Assembly: GCF_000744835.1 (NCBI RefSeq)
Contig: NZ_JQMS01000001.1
Location: 3,472,001 to 3,536,000, forward strand
Reading direction: 5' to 3'
DNA length: 64,000 nucleotides
Source: Flavobacterium sp. 83
GTDB lineage: Bacteria > Bacteroidota > Bacteroidia > Flavobacteriales > Flavobacteriaceae
Shown here piece after piece: positions 42,583 through 52,924 of the stretch. A program made the position numbers and the translations under genes. A model generated the notes under the pieces. That model worked only from the letters and a program-made list of their open reading frames with translations. It had not been told where the DNA came from and ran no database searches. The number at the start of each line of letters is the position of its first letter. Position 1 is the first letter of the stretch.

Positions 42583-42954
42583 ATGGCGAAAAAGACTATA
42601 AATAATGACTTGCTATTAGCGAACATCATTAAAGGAATAGAAGAAGTAAAAGGAAATGATATCGACATTCTTGATTTAAGAGAGATAGACACTGCAGTTT
42701 GTGACTATTTTATCATCTGCAATGGGAATTCAAACACACAAGTTAACGCCATAGTCAACTCCATCCAAAAAACAGTTTCAAAAGAATTAAAAGACAAGCC
42801 TTGGCATGTTGAAGGAACTGATAATGCAGAATGGGTTCTTATGGATTATGTAAATATTGTGGTTCATGTTTTCCAAAAACACATACGAGAATATTATAAC
42901 ATTGAGAGTCTTTGGGGTGATGCAAAAATCACTACAATCGAAAACAAATACTAA
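42583..42954 (+). CDS. rsfS: Ribosome silencing factor RsfS
   Basis: This 123-residue RsfS/Iojap protein binds uL14 on the 50S subunit and blocks subunit joining in stationary phase. Conserved parts: DIDILDLREIDTAVCDYFII, NGNSNTQVNAIV, and the end WVLMDYVNIVVHVFQ..IREYYNIESLWGDA. It starts the conserved block rsfS-ftsH-LUD-cdsA-psd and lies 15 bases before ftsH. Confidence 0.95.
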   Translation: MAKKTINNDLLLANIIKGIEEVKGNDIDILDLREIDTAVCDYFIICNGNSNTQVNAIVNSIQKTVSKELKDKPWHVEGTDNAEWVLMDYVNIVVHVFQKHIREYYNIESLWGDAKITTIENKY

Positions 42955-42969
42955 AGAAACAAATTTCTA

Positions 42970-44895
42970 ATGGCTAAAGATAATAATCCAAATTCGAATA
43001 AATTTAAAATAAGTCCTTGGTTAATTTATACAGCAATCCTTTTAATTTTCTTGTTTATTAGCTTTATAACTGGAGGTTCTAGTCTTAATGAACCCGCACA
43101 ATTAACTTCATCTAAATTTAATAATTATTTAGAAAAAGGTCAAATTGAAAAGGTTATCGTTTACAATAAAACTGAGGCTGAAGTATATCTAAACGCTACT
43201 GCTTTAAAAGACCCCGCAAATAAAAAAGTTGCCAAAGATGTCTTTGACAGACCCAACAAAGGTCCGCATTATTCATTTGATATCGGTAATGATCAAATAT
43301 TTCAAAATAAACTTGAAAAAGCAGTTGCTGAAGGAAAATTAAAAGATTTTAACTTCTTGCCAAAAAATAATTGGTCAGATATTTTAATCAGCTTATTGCC
43401 AATTATCATCATTATTGGTGTATGGATTTTCATTATGAGAAAAATGTCAGGTGGCGGCGGAGGTGGCGGCGGACAGATTTTTAATATTGGAAAATCAAAA
43501 GCAAAGCTTTTTGACGAAAAAACAGATATTAAAACTACATTCAAGGATGTTGCCGGTTTAGAAGGAGCAAAAGAAGAAATACAAGAAATTGTAGAATTCT
43601 TAAAAAACCCTGAAAAATATACTAACCTAGGAGGTAAAATACCAAAGGGTGCCTTACTTGTTGGTCCTCCAGGAACAGGAAAAACATTATTAGCCAAAGC
43701 CGTTGCCGGTGAAGCCCAAGTTCCATTTTTCTCCTTATCAGGTTCTGATTTTGTCGAAATGTTTGTAGGCGTAGGTGCTTCGCGTGTACGTGATTTATTC
43801 AAGCAAGCCAAAGAAAAATCTCCTGCTATCATTTTTATTGATGAGATTGATGCCGTAGGTAGAGCCAGAGGAAAAAACAACATGTCCGGTGGTAATGACG
43901 AACGTGAAAACACATTGAATCAATTACTAACCGAAATGGATGGTTTTGGAACCAATTCAAATGTAATTGTATTAGCTGCAACAAACAGAGCCGATGTTCT
44001 TGACAAAGCATTAATGCGTGCAGGTCGTTTTGACAGACAAATATTTGTAGACTTACCAGACATTCGTGAGCGTGCTGAAATTTTCAAAGTACACTTAGCT
44101 CCATTGAAAAAAATTGAAGGGCTTGATACAGACTTTTTAGCGAAACAAACTCCTGGTTTTTCAGGTGCAGATATTGCTAATGTATGTAATGAAGCGGCAT
44201 TAATTGCTGCAAGAAATAACAAAACTGCTGTTGATAAACAAGATTTCTTAGATGCCGTTGATAGAATTGTAGGTGGCCTTGAAAAGAAAAATAAAATTGT
44301 AACAACCGAAGAGAAAAAAGCAATTGCTATTCATGAAGCGGGCCATGCAACTGTAAGTTGGATGCTTGAACATGCAGCTCCATTGATTAAAGTAACTATT
44401 GTACCCCGAGGACAAAGCTTAGGCGCAGCATGGTACTTACCTGAAGAGCGATTAATTGTTCGTCCAGATCAGATGCTAGATGAAATGTGTGCAACTATGG
44501 GTGGAAGAGCCGCTGAAAAAGTGACTTTTAACAGAATTTCTACTGGGGCATTAAGCGATTTAGAAAAAGTAACTAAACAAGCTCGTGCCATGGTCACTAT
44601 TTATGGTTTGAATGAAAAAATTGGTAATGTTACCTATTACGATTCAACCGGGCAAAGTGAGTATAGTTTTTCTAAACCATATTCTGAGGAAACTGCAAGA
44701 GTTATTGACCAAGAGATTTCATTACTAATTGAAAGCCAATACCAAAGAGCAATAGAAATATTAGAAGAAAATAAAGACAAACTAAATCAACTTGCAGATA
44801 TTCTAATTGAAAAAGAAGTTATTTTCAAAGACGACTTAGAAGCTATTTTTGGAAAAAGAACTTTTGACAAAAATCTCGATGAAGTAGTATCATAA
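42970..44895 (+). CDS. ftsH: ATP-dependent zinc metalloprotease FtsH
   Basis: This 641-residue membrane AAA protease has two transmembrane helices (about 17-36 and 137-156) bracketing a periplasmic domain and a Gly-rich linker. The AAA module has Walker A GPPGTGKT (232-239) and Walker [12 protein letters not shown]. The second region of homology is followed by the M41 protease domain with zinc motif HEAGH (455-459). It degrades misfolded membrane and regulatory proteins. Full length. A strong terminator follows. Confidence 0.97.
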   Translation: MAKDNNPNSNKFKISPWLIYTAILLIFLFISFITGGSSLNEPAQLTSSKFNNYLEKGQIEKVIVYNKTEAEVYLNATALKDPANKKVAKDVFDRPNKGPHYSFDIGNDQIFQNKLEKAVAEGKLKDFNFLPKNNWSDILISLLPIIIIIGVWIFIMRKMSGGGGGGGGQIFNIGKSKAKLFDEKTDIKTTFKDVAGLEGAKEEIQEIVEFLKNPEKYTNLGGKIPKGALLVGPPGTGKTLLAKAVAGEAQVPFFSLSGSDFVEMFVGVGASRVRDLFKQAKEKSPAIIFIDEIDAVGRARGKNNMSGGNDERENTLNQLLTEMDGFGTNSNVIVLAATNRADVLDKALMRAGRFDRQIFVDLPDIRERAEIFKVHLAPLKKIEGLDTDFLAKQTPGFSGADIANVCNEAALIAARNNKTAVDKQDFLDAVDRIVGGLEKKNKIVTTEEKKAIAIHEAGHATVSWMLEHAAPLIKVTIVPRGQSLGAAWYLPEERLIVRPDQMLDEMCATMGGRAAEKVTFNRISTGALSDLEKVTKQARAMVTIYGLNEKIGNVTYYDSTGQSEYSFSKPYSEETARVIDQEISLLIESQYQRAIEILEENKDKLNQLADILIEKEVIFKDDLEAIFGKRTFDKNLDEVVS

Positions 44896-44922
44896 AAAAC
44901 ATATTATTTAATTATTTTTAAA

Positions 44923-44960
44923 ATCTTAATTCAAAAACCTCTTTTGAATTAAGATTTTTT
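44923..44960 (+). terminator. Terminator after ftsH
   Basis: AATCTTAATTCAAAA pairs with TTTTGAATTAAGATT, followed by T residues. A -7 element (TATCTTTG, 44961-44968) for the LUD gene begins directly behind it. Confidence 0.8.
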
Positions 44961-45005
44961 TATCTTTGGACGTTTTCAAATAATAAATAAAGCAGATTAA
45001 AGAGT

Positions 45006-45608
45006 ATGAGTCTTTTTAGAAAATTTTTTGGTGCTAATAATCCAGCTTCTGAGGAAGATAAAGAAAGTGAATTTAGCAAATCCTTTGCTGATAAAGCTAT
45101 CTCTATAGATGAACAATTTATCTATAATTTTAAAAAAAATGGTGGTAAATTTTTATACTGTGAAAATTCAGAAGAAGTTAAAGAACAATTTGAAAACATA
45201 CTCGAAGAAAACGACTGGTTTGAAAGTGAAGTTTTATGCTATGAGCCTAATCTTTATGGGATATTAGATGATAATAAACTTTCTTATGACAAGCCTAAAA
45301 ACCCCAAATTCTTGCTCGCAACTTGCGAAAATTTAATTGCTGAAGAAGGATCTGTTTTATTCTCATCGAAACAAATCAAACAAAACAAACCAAACGAATT
45401 GCCTGCCAATATTATAATTTTGGCAAATACAAGTCAAATTCTTGCTGCAAAAAGTGATGGTCTTAGTGCCATAAAAAAGAAATACGAAAGAGATTATCCA
45501 ACTAACATAACTACAATAAAATATTTCGAAAAAGCAAAAGAAGAAGATTTTACACAATACGGAAGTTCAGCAAAAAATCTTTATTTATTGCTTTTAGAAG
45601 ACCTTTAA
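45006..45608 (+). CDS. LUD domain protein
   Basis: This 200-residue LutC/LUD-type protein has FKKNGGKFLYCENSEEVKEQ near residues 40-60 and the family's C-terminal region NIIILANTSQILAAKSDGLS. LUD proteins include lactate-utilisation subunits, but this stand-alone form sits between ftsH and cdsA in many Bacteroidota and has no known role. It has its own promoter and ends 1 base before cdsA. Confidence 0.82.
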   Translation: MSLFRKFFGANNPASEEDKESEFSKSFADKAISIDEQFIYNFKKNGGKFLYCENSEEVKEQFENILEENDWFESEVLCYEPNLYGILDDNKLSYDKPKNPKFLLATCENLIAEEGSVLFSSKQIKQNKPNELPANIIILANTSQILAAKSDGLSAIKKKYERDYPTNITTIKYFEKAKEEDFTQYGSSAKNLYLLLLEDL

Positions 45609-45609
45609 A

Positions 45610-46500
45610 ATGAATGAAACTCTAAAACGAGGTATATCAGGAGCCATTTATATTATATTACTACTCGCTTCTATTTTATATTCAACGGAAAGCTTTTTTA
45701 TTTTATTTGGAGTATTTCTTATCATTACTGTTTATGAATTTTGCAATTTAATTCAAATAAATAAAATATTCCCAATACTTTTCGGAACGATTTTATACAG
45801 TGCAGTAACTTTACTAAGTCATTACAATAAAATTACTACAGACACGATCAATCAGTTATTCAATACTGATTTTGAACTCGCAATAAACATTCAACAATTA
45901 GATATTGTTTTATTAGTTATAGCATTAGTAGTATCCATAAAATGTATTCTTTTCTTATTTTATGACAATATCCAAAAAATCAGTACTTCATCAAAATACT
46001 TGTACTTACTCGGATATATAATACTTCCATTTGTATTTATCACCAAAATTTCTTTTGGAATAAATGATTATAATCCTAAAATTATAATTGGGTTATTTAT
46101 CTTAATATGGACTAACGATACCTTTGCCTATATTGTTGGAAAATCTATAGGCCGAACTAAATTATTCGAAAAAATATCACCTAAAAAAACAATTGAAGGA
46201 TTCCTAGGCGGAATCGTTTTTGCAGTCCTAGCTGGTTATTTAATTTCAAAATATTATATTAGAGCCAATCCGCAGTTTAGCGAAAGATCCATCTTAATTT
46301 GGACCTCAATTGCCGTTATTGTTGGTATTGTAGGCACAATTGGAGATTTAATTGAATCCAAATTCAAACGCATTGCTGGTGTAAAAGACAGCGGAAGTAT
46401 TATGCCTGGTCACGGAGGCATTCTAGATCGATTAGATAGTGTTATATTTGTAGCACCAATTATATTTTTATTTTACCAAATCTTAAACTATGTTTCATAA
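45610..46500 (+). CDS. cdsA: Phosphatidate cytidylyltransferase
   Basis: This 296-residue, multi-helix membrane enzyme makes CDP-diacylglycerol. Signature at the C-terminus: ESKFKRIAGVKDSGSIMPGH followed by GG and LDRLD. Also WTNDTFAYIVGKSIGRTKLF. At least seven hydrophobic helices. Its end overlaps psd by 11 bases. Together with psd it supplies phosphatidylethanolamine. Confidence 0.95.
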   Translation: MNETLKRGISGAIYIILLLASILYSTESFFILFGVFLIITVYEFCNLIQINKIFPILFGTILYSAVTLLSHYNKITTDTINQLFNTDFELAINIQQLDIVLLVIALVVSIKCILFLFYDNIQKISTSSKYLYLLGYIILPFVFITKISFGINDYNPKIIIGLFILIWTNDTFAYIVGKSIGRTKLFEKISPKKTIEGFLGGIVFAVLAGYLISKYYIRANPQFSERSILIWTSIAVIVGIVGTIGDLIESKFKRIAGVKDSGSIMPGHGGILDRLDSVIFVAPIIFLFYQILNYVS

Positions 46501-47143
46501 AGAAGGAACCCCATCAATTTTATTAGGCACTTTTTTTACAGCCGTTGTCGTTTTATTGTCTGATAAATTTATTGACACCTATTGGCTTAAAATGTTAATT
46601 CAATTAAGTGCCCTTTTACTTTTAATTATTATTTTACAGTTCTTTAGAAATCCAAAGAGAACTGCAATCCTTAATGACAATGTAATATTAGCTCCTGTTG
46701 ATGGAAAAGTAGTTGTTATTGAAGAAGTATACGAAGGAGAATATTTCAAAGACAAACGTTTGCAAATTTCAATTTTCATGTCACCTATAAACGTGCATGT
46801 TACTCGTTATGGACTAAGTGGAATTGTAAAATTCAGCAAATACCACCCTGGGAAATTTTTAGTAGCTTGGCATCCAAAAGCGAGTGAGGAAAATGAAAGA
46901 ACTACAGTAGTTATTGAAAATAAAACATTCGGTGCCGTTCTATACCGTCAAATCGCAGGTGCGTTAGCCCGTCGAATTGTCAATTATGCCGAAGAAGGAA
47001 TGCAGGTTATCCAGGGAACTGATGCGGGTTTTATCAAATTTGGTTCAAGAGTAGATATATTTTTACCTTTAGGAACACCTATCAATGTGGTGCTTAACCA
47101 AAAAGCAATTGGAGGAAAAACTATTATTGCTACTAAAGGATAA
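46490..47143 (+). CDS. psd: Phosphatidylserine decarboxylase
   Basis: This 217-residue proenzyme of the short class II type has an N-terminal hydrophobic anchor (residues about 8-45). Core motifs are APVDGKVVVIEEVYEGEYF, MSPINVHVTRYG and KYHPGKFLVAWHPKASEEN. The self-cleavage site GS lies in IKFGSRVDIFLP. Converts phosphatidylserine to phosphatidylethanolamine. Overlaps cdsA and touches the ACBP gene. Confidence 0.95.
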   Translation: MFHKEGTPSILLGTFFTAVVVLLSDKFIDTYWLKMLIQLSALLLLIIILQFFRNPKRTAILNDNVILAPVDGKVVVIEEVYEGEYFKDKRLQISIFMSPINVHVTRYGLSGIVKFSKYHPGKFLVAWHPKASEENERTTVVIENKTFGAVLYRQIAGALARRIVNYAEEGMQVIQGTDAGFIKFGSRVDIFLPLGTPINVVLNQKAIGGKTIIATKG

Positions 47144-47412
47144 TGATTGAAAAAGATTTAGAAACGCGATTTAAAGAAGCTGTTGAAATAGCATCTGAAA
47201 TGACTCAAGCATCTTTACCACAGGATGTACAATTGCGTTTATATGCTTACTACAAACAAGCTACAATAGGAACTTTGGATTTAAAGCAAACTTCTAATTA
47301 CCATTTAAGAGATGCTTTTAAAACAAATGCCTGGATGCAAATTAGCCATATTACTGCTGATGAAGCTAAAGAGCAGTATATTGCAATCATAAATTCTATT
47401 TTGAAAAAATAA
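47143..47412 (+). CDS. Acyl-CoA-binding protein
   Basis: This 89-residue four-helix ACBP has DVQLRLYAYYKQATIGTLDL and the helix DAFKTNAWMQISHITADEAK, including the Tyr/Lys contacts for the CoA part. It carries long-chain acyl-CoA in the cytosol. Its start overlaps the psd stop by one base, and its stop overlaps the next ATG, so it is part of the lipid operon. Confidence 0.9.
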   Translation: MIEKDLETRFKEAVEIASEMTQASLPQDVQLRLYAYYKQATIGTLDLKQTSNYHLRDAFKTNAWMQISHITADEAKEQYIAIINSILKK

Positions 47413-47420
47413 TGTTAATC

Positions 47421-48194
47421 ATGAAAAAGTTACTCTTATTAATTTCTAGTTCTTTGCTCCTTACACTATTATTATCTTGTAATAACAAAAAACTTACTGA
47501 AGTTGTTGAAGTTCCATTACCTACAGTTCAAGAAAAAATTACTGTTGGAGTTCCTGATGATGTTAAGGCAATTGAAGGCTCTTTTCAATTAGAAAAATTA
47601 CCATACTCCTACGATGCATTAGCTCCAAATATTTCAGCAATATCGTTAGAAATGCATTATTCGAAGCATTACCTAACATACACTAATAATTTAAACAAAG
47701 CGGTAGCAGGCACACCATTAGAAAACCTAACGATTGAAGAAGTATTAGCAAAATTAGACATAAACGATGCCAATACCAGAAACAATGCCGGTGGTTATTA
47801 CAATCATACTCTATATTGGCAAATTATGGCTCCTAAAGCAGGTGGAGTGCCAACAGATATTTTAGCCGAAGCTATTACAACCGATTTTGGTTCATTTGAA
47901 AATTTTGTAACTTTATTTAAAGATGAAGCTACAAAACAATTTGGTTCCGGTTGGGTATGGCTTGTGGTTGACAGAACTGGAAAACTCCAAGTAACCAGTA
48001 CTCAAAATCAAGATAATCCTTTGATGAAAAATGCACTTGTTCCAGGAACACCAATCCTAGCTTTAGATGTTTGGGAACATGCGTATTATTTGGATTACCA
48101 ATACAAAAGAAAAAATTATATTGATGCTTTTTTTAACGTAATCAATTGGAAAAAAGTGGCTGAAAATTACGACAATGCCTTAATTAAGAAATAA
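47421..48194 (+). CDS. sodA: Lipoprotein superoxide dismutase (Fe/Mn type)
   Basis: The protein has 257 residues from the second ATG; an ATG at 47412 overlapping the ACBP stop is possible. A lipobox LLLSCNN (Cys near residue 20) suggests export and anchoring. The mature part is a Fe/Mn SOD: LPYSYDALAPNISAISLEMH, NNAGGYYNHTLYWQIM and the metal motif DVWEHAYYLDYQYKRKNYID. It removes superoxide outside the cytoplasm, unusual for this class but common in Bacteroidota. Confidence 0.9.
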   Translation: MKKLLLLISSSLLLTLLLSCNNKKLTEVVEVPLPTVQEKITVGVPDDVKAIEGSFQLEKLPYSYDALAPNISAISLEMHYSKHYLTYTNNLNKAVAGTPLENLTIEEVLAKLDINDANTRNNAGGYYNHTLYWQIMAPKAGGVPTDILAEAITTDFGSFENFVTLFKDEATKQFGSGWVWLVVDRTGKLQVTSTQNQDNPLMKNALVPGTPILALDVWEHAYYLDYQYKRKNYIDAFFNVINWKKVAENYDNALIKK

Positions 48195-48552
48195 AACTAC
48201 TATTGGTTATAGTACTAATTATTCATAACTAGTTTGTTTTTTAAACAAAATAAAACAAGACAAAAATCTATCAAAACCATTTAAGGATAATAAAAACGAT
48301 TGGGTTACATGTGTATTTAAATACCATACATAAAAAATTTAGCAATTTTATAACTTCTTATTATTTGTCTAAGAAATATTTCTTAACATACTCGATGTGG
48401 TTATAAAAAATTAAAATTCTATTATACAACTTTATAATTTTCATTAAAAATACCTGTGAATTTCATAATTTTTTTATCAGTTTGTATAATCATCTTCGTC
48501 TTGAAAAGAATCAACTTTGTTTAATAGTTTTAAAAAACAAAATTTAAACAAA
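48195..48552. other. 358-bp AT-rich gap with no recognised feature
   Basis: I see no gene, repeat or hairpin of note. A weak -7-like CAACTTTG at 48512-48519 may drive the following lipoprotein gene. A TTG at 48517 inside that element opens a longer frame and is rejected as a start. Confidence 0.4.
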
Positions 48553-48996
48553 ATGAACACAACACAATCCAATTTCTTTTCAAAAAATATCTTATTCGGT
48601 ATTTTTTTAATCCTCGTATCTCTTTCACTCACTTCATGTGCTAAAAAAATAGCATTTCAAAGCTCATCTATAGTACCTGCAGCACGTGGACAGGTTACCA
48701 TTAAAAAAGATAATAACAAGAATTATTTACTTAAAATTAAAATAGATAATTTAGCCGAAGTAAAAAGACTGGAATCTTCAAAAAATAATTATGTAGTTTG
48801 GATTGAAACTGAAGAAACACTTGTCAAAAATATTGGTCAAATTAAAAGTGATACAAAGTTTATGTCATCAAAATTAAAAGCATCATTTGAAACGGTTACT
48901 GCATTTAAACCCTCAAAAATATTTATTACAGCTGAGGAAAATTCAGATGTACAATATCCTGGATCAGAAGTAATCCTAGAAACAAGAAAATTTTAA
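48553..48996 (+). CDS. Small lipoprotein of unknown function
   Basis: The protein has 147 residues from the ATG at 48553. A signal helix (NILFGIFLILVSLSLTSC) ends in a lipobox Cys, followed by AKKIAFQSSSIVPAARGQ and a beta-rich domain with KIKIDNLAEVKRLE and FKPSKIFITAEEN. It looks like a single beta-sandwich that faces the periplasm. No family is recognised. A long hairpin closes this gene and the convergent amylase gene. Confidence 0.7.
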   Translation: MNTTQSNFFSKNILFGIFLILVSLSLTSCAKKIAFQSSSIVPAARGQVTIKKDNNKNYLLKIKIDNLAEVKRLESSKNNYVVWIETEETLVKNIGQIKSDTKFMSSKLKASFETVTAFKPSKIFITAEENSDVQYPGSEVILETRKF

Positions 48997-48998
48997 AA

Positions 48999-49056
48999 AA
49001 ATCAAATAAAAAGGGGAGAAATAGTACTATTTCTCCCCTTTTTATTTGATTTTTTT
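48999..49056. terminator. Bidirectional terminator between the lipoprotein and amylase genes
   Basis: AATCAAATAAAAAGGGGAGA and its reverse complement form a stem of about 26 bp around AGTACT, with A/T runs. It overlaps the amylase stop codon. Confidence 0.9.
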
Positions 49057-50923
49057 AAAGCTGATAAATAAATGATTCAGATGGAGCGATTGTAATATGC
49101 ACTTTTCCTTCTCCATTTAAAACCTGCAATTGAATAGCACTTTTGTTATACAGCTGATCCGTTACCGTATAATTTCCGTCTTTTAAATGCCATTTTCGGA
49201 TAATATCTGAAGGGATTTTCAATTCGAAATTACTGGTGGTAAGCCAAGAAAAATTAGTGACTATTACTAATTTTTGAGTGTCTGACCAACGGGTAAAAGC
49301 ATAAATTCCTGAATCGTACCCCTGAGTATCATGGCGATTAACCGTTTGAATTTCTTGGTATTTTCCCATTAAAGCAGAGCTGTTTAAAGAAAAATTAAGT
49401 AATCTTTTGTAAAAATCACGTAAATCTTTTTCACTTTGTGTTAATTGACCTCCGTCAAATTTACCTCCGTTCATCCAGCGTTGGTGATTCGGAACTCCGA
49501 TATAGTCAAAGATTGAAGTTCTGGAATGAGTTCCAAATCCTGCATTTTCATTTCCTGCCTCTCCTACTTCCTGTCCAAAATAAACCATCGTAGGTGAAGT
49601 GCTTATAGTAGTTGAAACAACCATTAAAGGTTTTCCTTTTTCTGGCGTTCCTGCAAATTCAGGGCTTGCTAAACGTTGTTCATCATGATTATCAAGAAAA
49701 TGCAACATATGATGTTCTATATCAGCCATACCATTTTGTATATCAGATAATCCGTCAGGCAAAGAATTTCCTCTAATTACATCTTTCAATTTATCATATG
49801 TTTCAACCTTATCATACAAATAATCCATTTTTCCCAAACGAATATAATTTCTATACTCATTCGGATTATAGACTTCGGCCAATAAAAAAGCATTCGGATT
49901 TTTAACTTTAATAGCTGAATTCATATAACTCCAGAACTCATAGGGTACCATTTCGGCCATATCATATCGAAAGCCATCAATCCCTTTGGCAGTCCAATAC
50001 AAGGCAATATCTCTGAATTTTTTCCAAGAATCAGGAACCACTTTTCCTTTCCAAAAATCAAAATGTTCTTTATATGATTTTGCATCAAAACCGGCAGGAA
50101 GTTCTGGGAAATCTTTCGAACCATCAGGACGAATTCCGTAATTTACTTTTACCGTTTCATACCAGTCATTGCGATCTGGTTTTGCGAGACGAGACCCGTT
50201 TCCGGTCCATTTTGCAGGATACTCCTCAAATTTTCCATCAACAAGAGGGTTTCTTTCTCCGTTTAAAGGTTTATCTGTGTCAGGCACTTCAAAGTGTTTG
50301 TGTGGAATATAATAAAAGTTATTATTTCTTTTATATTCGACAGAAACATCATCATTGACTCCAAAATCAGTAATCCCTTCAGGATTATTCTTCCCTTCGT
50401 ATTTACGCGCAATATGATTAGGAACAATATCAATAATCACCTTTAAACCTGCTTTGTGAGTTCTTACAATCAAATCCTCAAATTCTTGCAAACGGTTGGC
50501 AGGATTAACAGCTAAATCTGGATTTACATTGTAATAATCTTTTACGGCATATGGAGAACCTGCTCTACCTTTCACAACCTCAGGATCATCATTAGAAATT
50601 CCAATTGCTGAGTAATCGTGTATTAAGGCATGATGTGGAACACCTGTGTACCAAATATAACTTACACCTAAATCCTTTATCTCCCGTAATGCGATATCTG
50701 TAAAATCATTAAACTTTCCTACTCCATTTTCTTCAATAGTTCCCCAAGGTTTATTATTGGTATTTTTGTTACCAAACAATCGTGTAAAAACCTGATATAC
50801 AACTTCTTTTTTATTTGAGACGGTCTCCTTCTGTACTGTATTCATTTTTAAATCTTTTGTTTTACAAGCTGCTGCCAAAAACACAACACTTATTCCTGCA
50901 ACAATAGTTATTTTTTTTATCAT
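49055..50923 (-). CDS. Alpha-amylase family lipoprotein (GH13)
   Basis: This 622-residue exported GH13 enzyme carries signal and lipobox VVFLAAACKTK. The GH13 regions are visible: I as VIIDIVPNHIAR, II as GFRYDMAEM (catalytic Asp nucleophile), III as AFLLAEVY (acid/base Glu) and IV as FLDNHDEQR. It would cut alpha-1,4-glucans such as starch or glycogen at the cell surface or in the periplasm. No susCD pair is adjacent. Confidence 0.92.
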   Translation of the reverse strand: MIKKITIVAGISVVFLAAACKTKDLKMNTVQKETVSNKKEVVYQVFTRLFGNKNTNNKPWGTIEENGVGKFNDFTDIALREIKDLGVSYIWYTGVPHHALIHDYSAIGISNDDPEVVKGRAGSPYAVKDYYNVNPDLAVNPANRLQEFEDLIVRTHKAGLKVIIDIVPNHIARKYEGKNNPEGITDFGVNDDVSVEYKRNNNFYYIPHKHFEVPDTDKPLNGERNPLVDGKFEEYPAKWTGNGSRLAKPDRNDWYETVKVNYGIRPDGSKDFPELPAGFDAKSYKEHFDFWKGKVVPDSWKKFRDIALYWTAKGIDGFRYDMAEMVPYEFWSYMNSAIKVKNPNAFLLAEVYNPNEYRNYIRLGKMDYLYDKVETYDKLKDVIRGNSLPDGLSDIQNGMADIEHHMLHFLDNHDEQRLASPEFAGTPEKGKPLMVVSTTISTSPTMVYFGQEVGEAGNENAGFGTHSRTSIFDYIGVPNHQRWMNGGKFDGGQLTQSEKDLRDFYKRLLNFSLNSSALMGKYQEIQTVNRHDTQGYDSGIYAFTRWSDTQKLVIVTNFSWLTTSNFELKIPSDIIRKWHLKDGNYTVTDQLYNKSAIQLQVLNGEGKVHITIAPSESFIYQL

Positions 50924-51198
50924 ACAAAATTATTTATGCTGATTTCATTGTTTTTTTTTATGATTTTTAAATCAATTTTTAAATTTAATATATTTTTGAG
51001 TAAAGAAGCCGCTATCGTTTAAAATTAAAAAAAAACGTTTTTGAAAACGGATACTACAACGAAAGAGTACTACTATTTGTTGATAACTTTAATAATACGT
51101 CAAAGTGATTATTTACATAATTTTATGTAATTATAAATAAATCCTAATATGGATTAGGATTGTCTCCTTTTTCATAAATTTGACAAAAAATAAATCCC
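50924..51198. promoter_or_regulatory. Divergent promoter region, amylase / OstA-like gene
   Basis: Contains an 8-bp-arm hairpin ATCCTAAT/ATTAGGAT (51141-51160) and the -7 element TAAATTTG at 51175-51182 for the OstA-like gene. Nothing else stands out. Confidence 0.5.
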
Positions 51199-52833
51199 TT
51201 GAAGAAACCGCTATTTTTCATTCGTTGTTGTTTACTATTGCTTTGTACAAATTTGGTTTTGGCACAAGCTCCCAAAAAAATTGTTGTAGAACATTCTGAT
51301 TATTTTGATGTTAATCAAGTTGAAATACCCGATGCTGTTTTGCTAACCGGGAATGTTCGTGTGAATCATGATGGAGTAGTTTTGACTTGTAACAAAGCTT
51401 ATTATTTTCAAAACGAAAATTATATTAAAGCTTTTGGTAATGTACAATTAGTTCAAGGTGATACTTTATTTTTAAACAGTAAATATGCTGAATATAACGG
51501 AAATGTAAAAAAAGCATTTGCTACGGGAAATGCAGTGATGAGTTCTCCGGATGCGACATTGGCTACAGACACCATCAACTTTGACCGAAACACACAGGAA
51601 GTATTTTATAATTCACCCGGAACAATCGTAAATAAGGATAATACTTTAAAAAGTAAATCAGGAAAATACTATGTCGCTGAAAAAAAATTCCAATTTCTAA
51701 CGGCAGTAACCATTACTAATCCAAAATATGTGATAAAAACAAATCATTTGGATTATTTCAGCAATTCGGGGCATTCCTATCTTTTAGGACCTTCCACAAT
51801 TACCAGTAAAGCCAATTACATTTATACCGAAAAAGGATTTTATGACACCAAAAAAAATCTAGCTCATTTTCTCAATAAATCCTATATAAGATACGATGAT
51901 CGGGTTATAAAAGGAGACAGTTTGTATTATGACAGAAATAAGGAATTTGCATCGGCAACACGAAATGTCAAAATAACGGATTCTATCAATCGCGGAATTG
52001 TCAAAGGAAATTATGCTGAAATTTATAAAAATCAGGATTCCATGTTTGTAACCAAAAGAGCTGTGGCGGTAAACTTTGTCGAAAACGACTCTGTTTACAT
52101 TCACGGAAAAAAATTAATGGTTACCGGGAAAGAAGGAAACCGAATTATTCGGGCTTTCAACAATGTTCGCTTTTATAAAACGGATATGAGTGGTAAATGT
52201 GATTCGATACATTCGAGCTCCAAAACTGCGTTGACAAAACTGATAGGGAATCCTATACTTTGGAATGGTGAAAACCAGATTACAGGTGACATCATGCATC
52301 TTATTGGAAATAACAACACCAAAGCGCTCGATTCACTTAAAGTCCTCAATAATACTTTTCTGGTCTCGAAAGATACGCTGGGAACAGGCTATAATCAGGT
52401 AAAAGGACAAAATCTCTTTGGAAAATTTGAGGAAGGAAAATTGCATGATGTGGATATCATAAAAAATACCGAAGTCATTTATTATATGCGGAATGATGCC
52501 AAAGAGCTCATTGGAATCAACAAAAATGTGAGTAGTAAAATCAATATCATTTTTGATAAAAAAACGATAGAAACCATCACCTTTTTCCAGCAAGTGGATG
52601 GTGATATCTATCCCGAAAAAGATTTACCTGAAAACGCACGAAAACTCCGGGGTTTAGTCTGGCGTGGCGATGAAAGAATAAAATCCAAAGACGATATTTT
52701 TCCACCTGAAGAAAATCAAGACAACGGTAAAATAGCCAAAGCAACTAAGGCCGAAGAAGCAAAGAAAGATGTTCCAATGAAGATCCGAAAGGAAACATTG
52801 AACTATGATAAAAAGAAAGGGAAGAGTAAGTAA
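51199..52833 (+). CDS. OstA/LptA-like lipopolysaccharide transport protein
   Basis: This 544-residue exported protein uses a TTG start. That start is supported by the signal peptide that follows at once (PLFFIRCCLLLLCTNLVLAQ) and by a -7 element 17 bases upstream. The mature part is built of OstA/LptA repeats such as VLLTGNVRVNHDGVVLTCNK, GNVQLVQGDTLFLNSKYAEY and VVNFEN-type strands, the beta-jellyroll that carries LPS across the periplasm. The C-terminus is Lys-rich. Bacteroidota have such long OstA-like proteins beside lptD-type genes. Here an aminotransferase follows. Confidence 0.85.
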   Translation: MKKPLFFIRCCLLLLCTNLVLAQAPKKIVVEHSDYFDVNQVEIPDAVLLTGNVRVNHDGVVLTCNKAYYFQNENYIKAFGNVQLVQGDTLFLNSKYAEYNGNVKKAFATGNAVMSSPDATLATDTINFDRNTQEVFYNSPGTIVNKDNTLKSKSGKYYVAEKKFQFLTAVTITNPKYVIKTNHLDYFSNSGHSYLLGPSTITSKANYIYTEKGFYDTKKNLAHFLNKSYIRYDDRVIKGDSLYYDRNKEFASATRNVKITDSINRGIVKGNYAEIYKNQDSMFVTKRAVAVNFVENDSVYIHGKKLMVTGKEGNRIIRAFNNVRFYKTDMSGKCDSIHSSSKTALTKLIGNPILWNGENQITGDIMHLIGNNNTKALDSLKVLNNTFLVSKDTLGTGYNQVKGQNLFGKFEEGKLHDVDIIKNTEVIYYMRNDAKELIGINKNVSSKINIIFDKKTIETITFFQQVDGDIYPEKDLPENARKLRGLVWRGDERIKSKDDIFPPEENQDNGKIAKATKAEEAKKDVPMKIRKETLNYDKKKGKSK

Positions 52834-52924
52834 TCAGTGGTTATTTTTTAGTTCTCAGCCACCATTTTAGATTATAGTTCTCTCGAATTAAAGCATAAAC
52901 AAATAAACGATTAAACAAATATCC

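Noticed and set aside
43302..43913. 203-codon minus-strand ORF opposite ftsH
   Set aside because: It is the antisense of a conserved gene; its Pro run mirrors the Gly-rich linker of FtsH.
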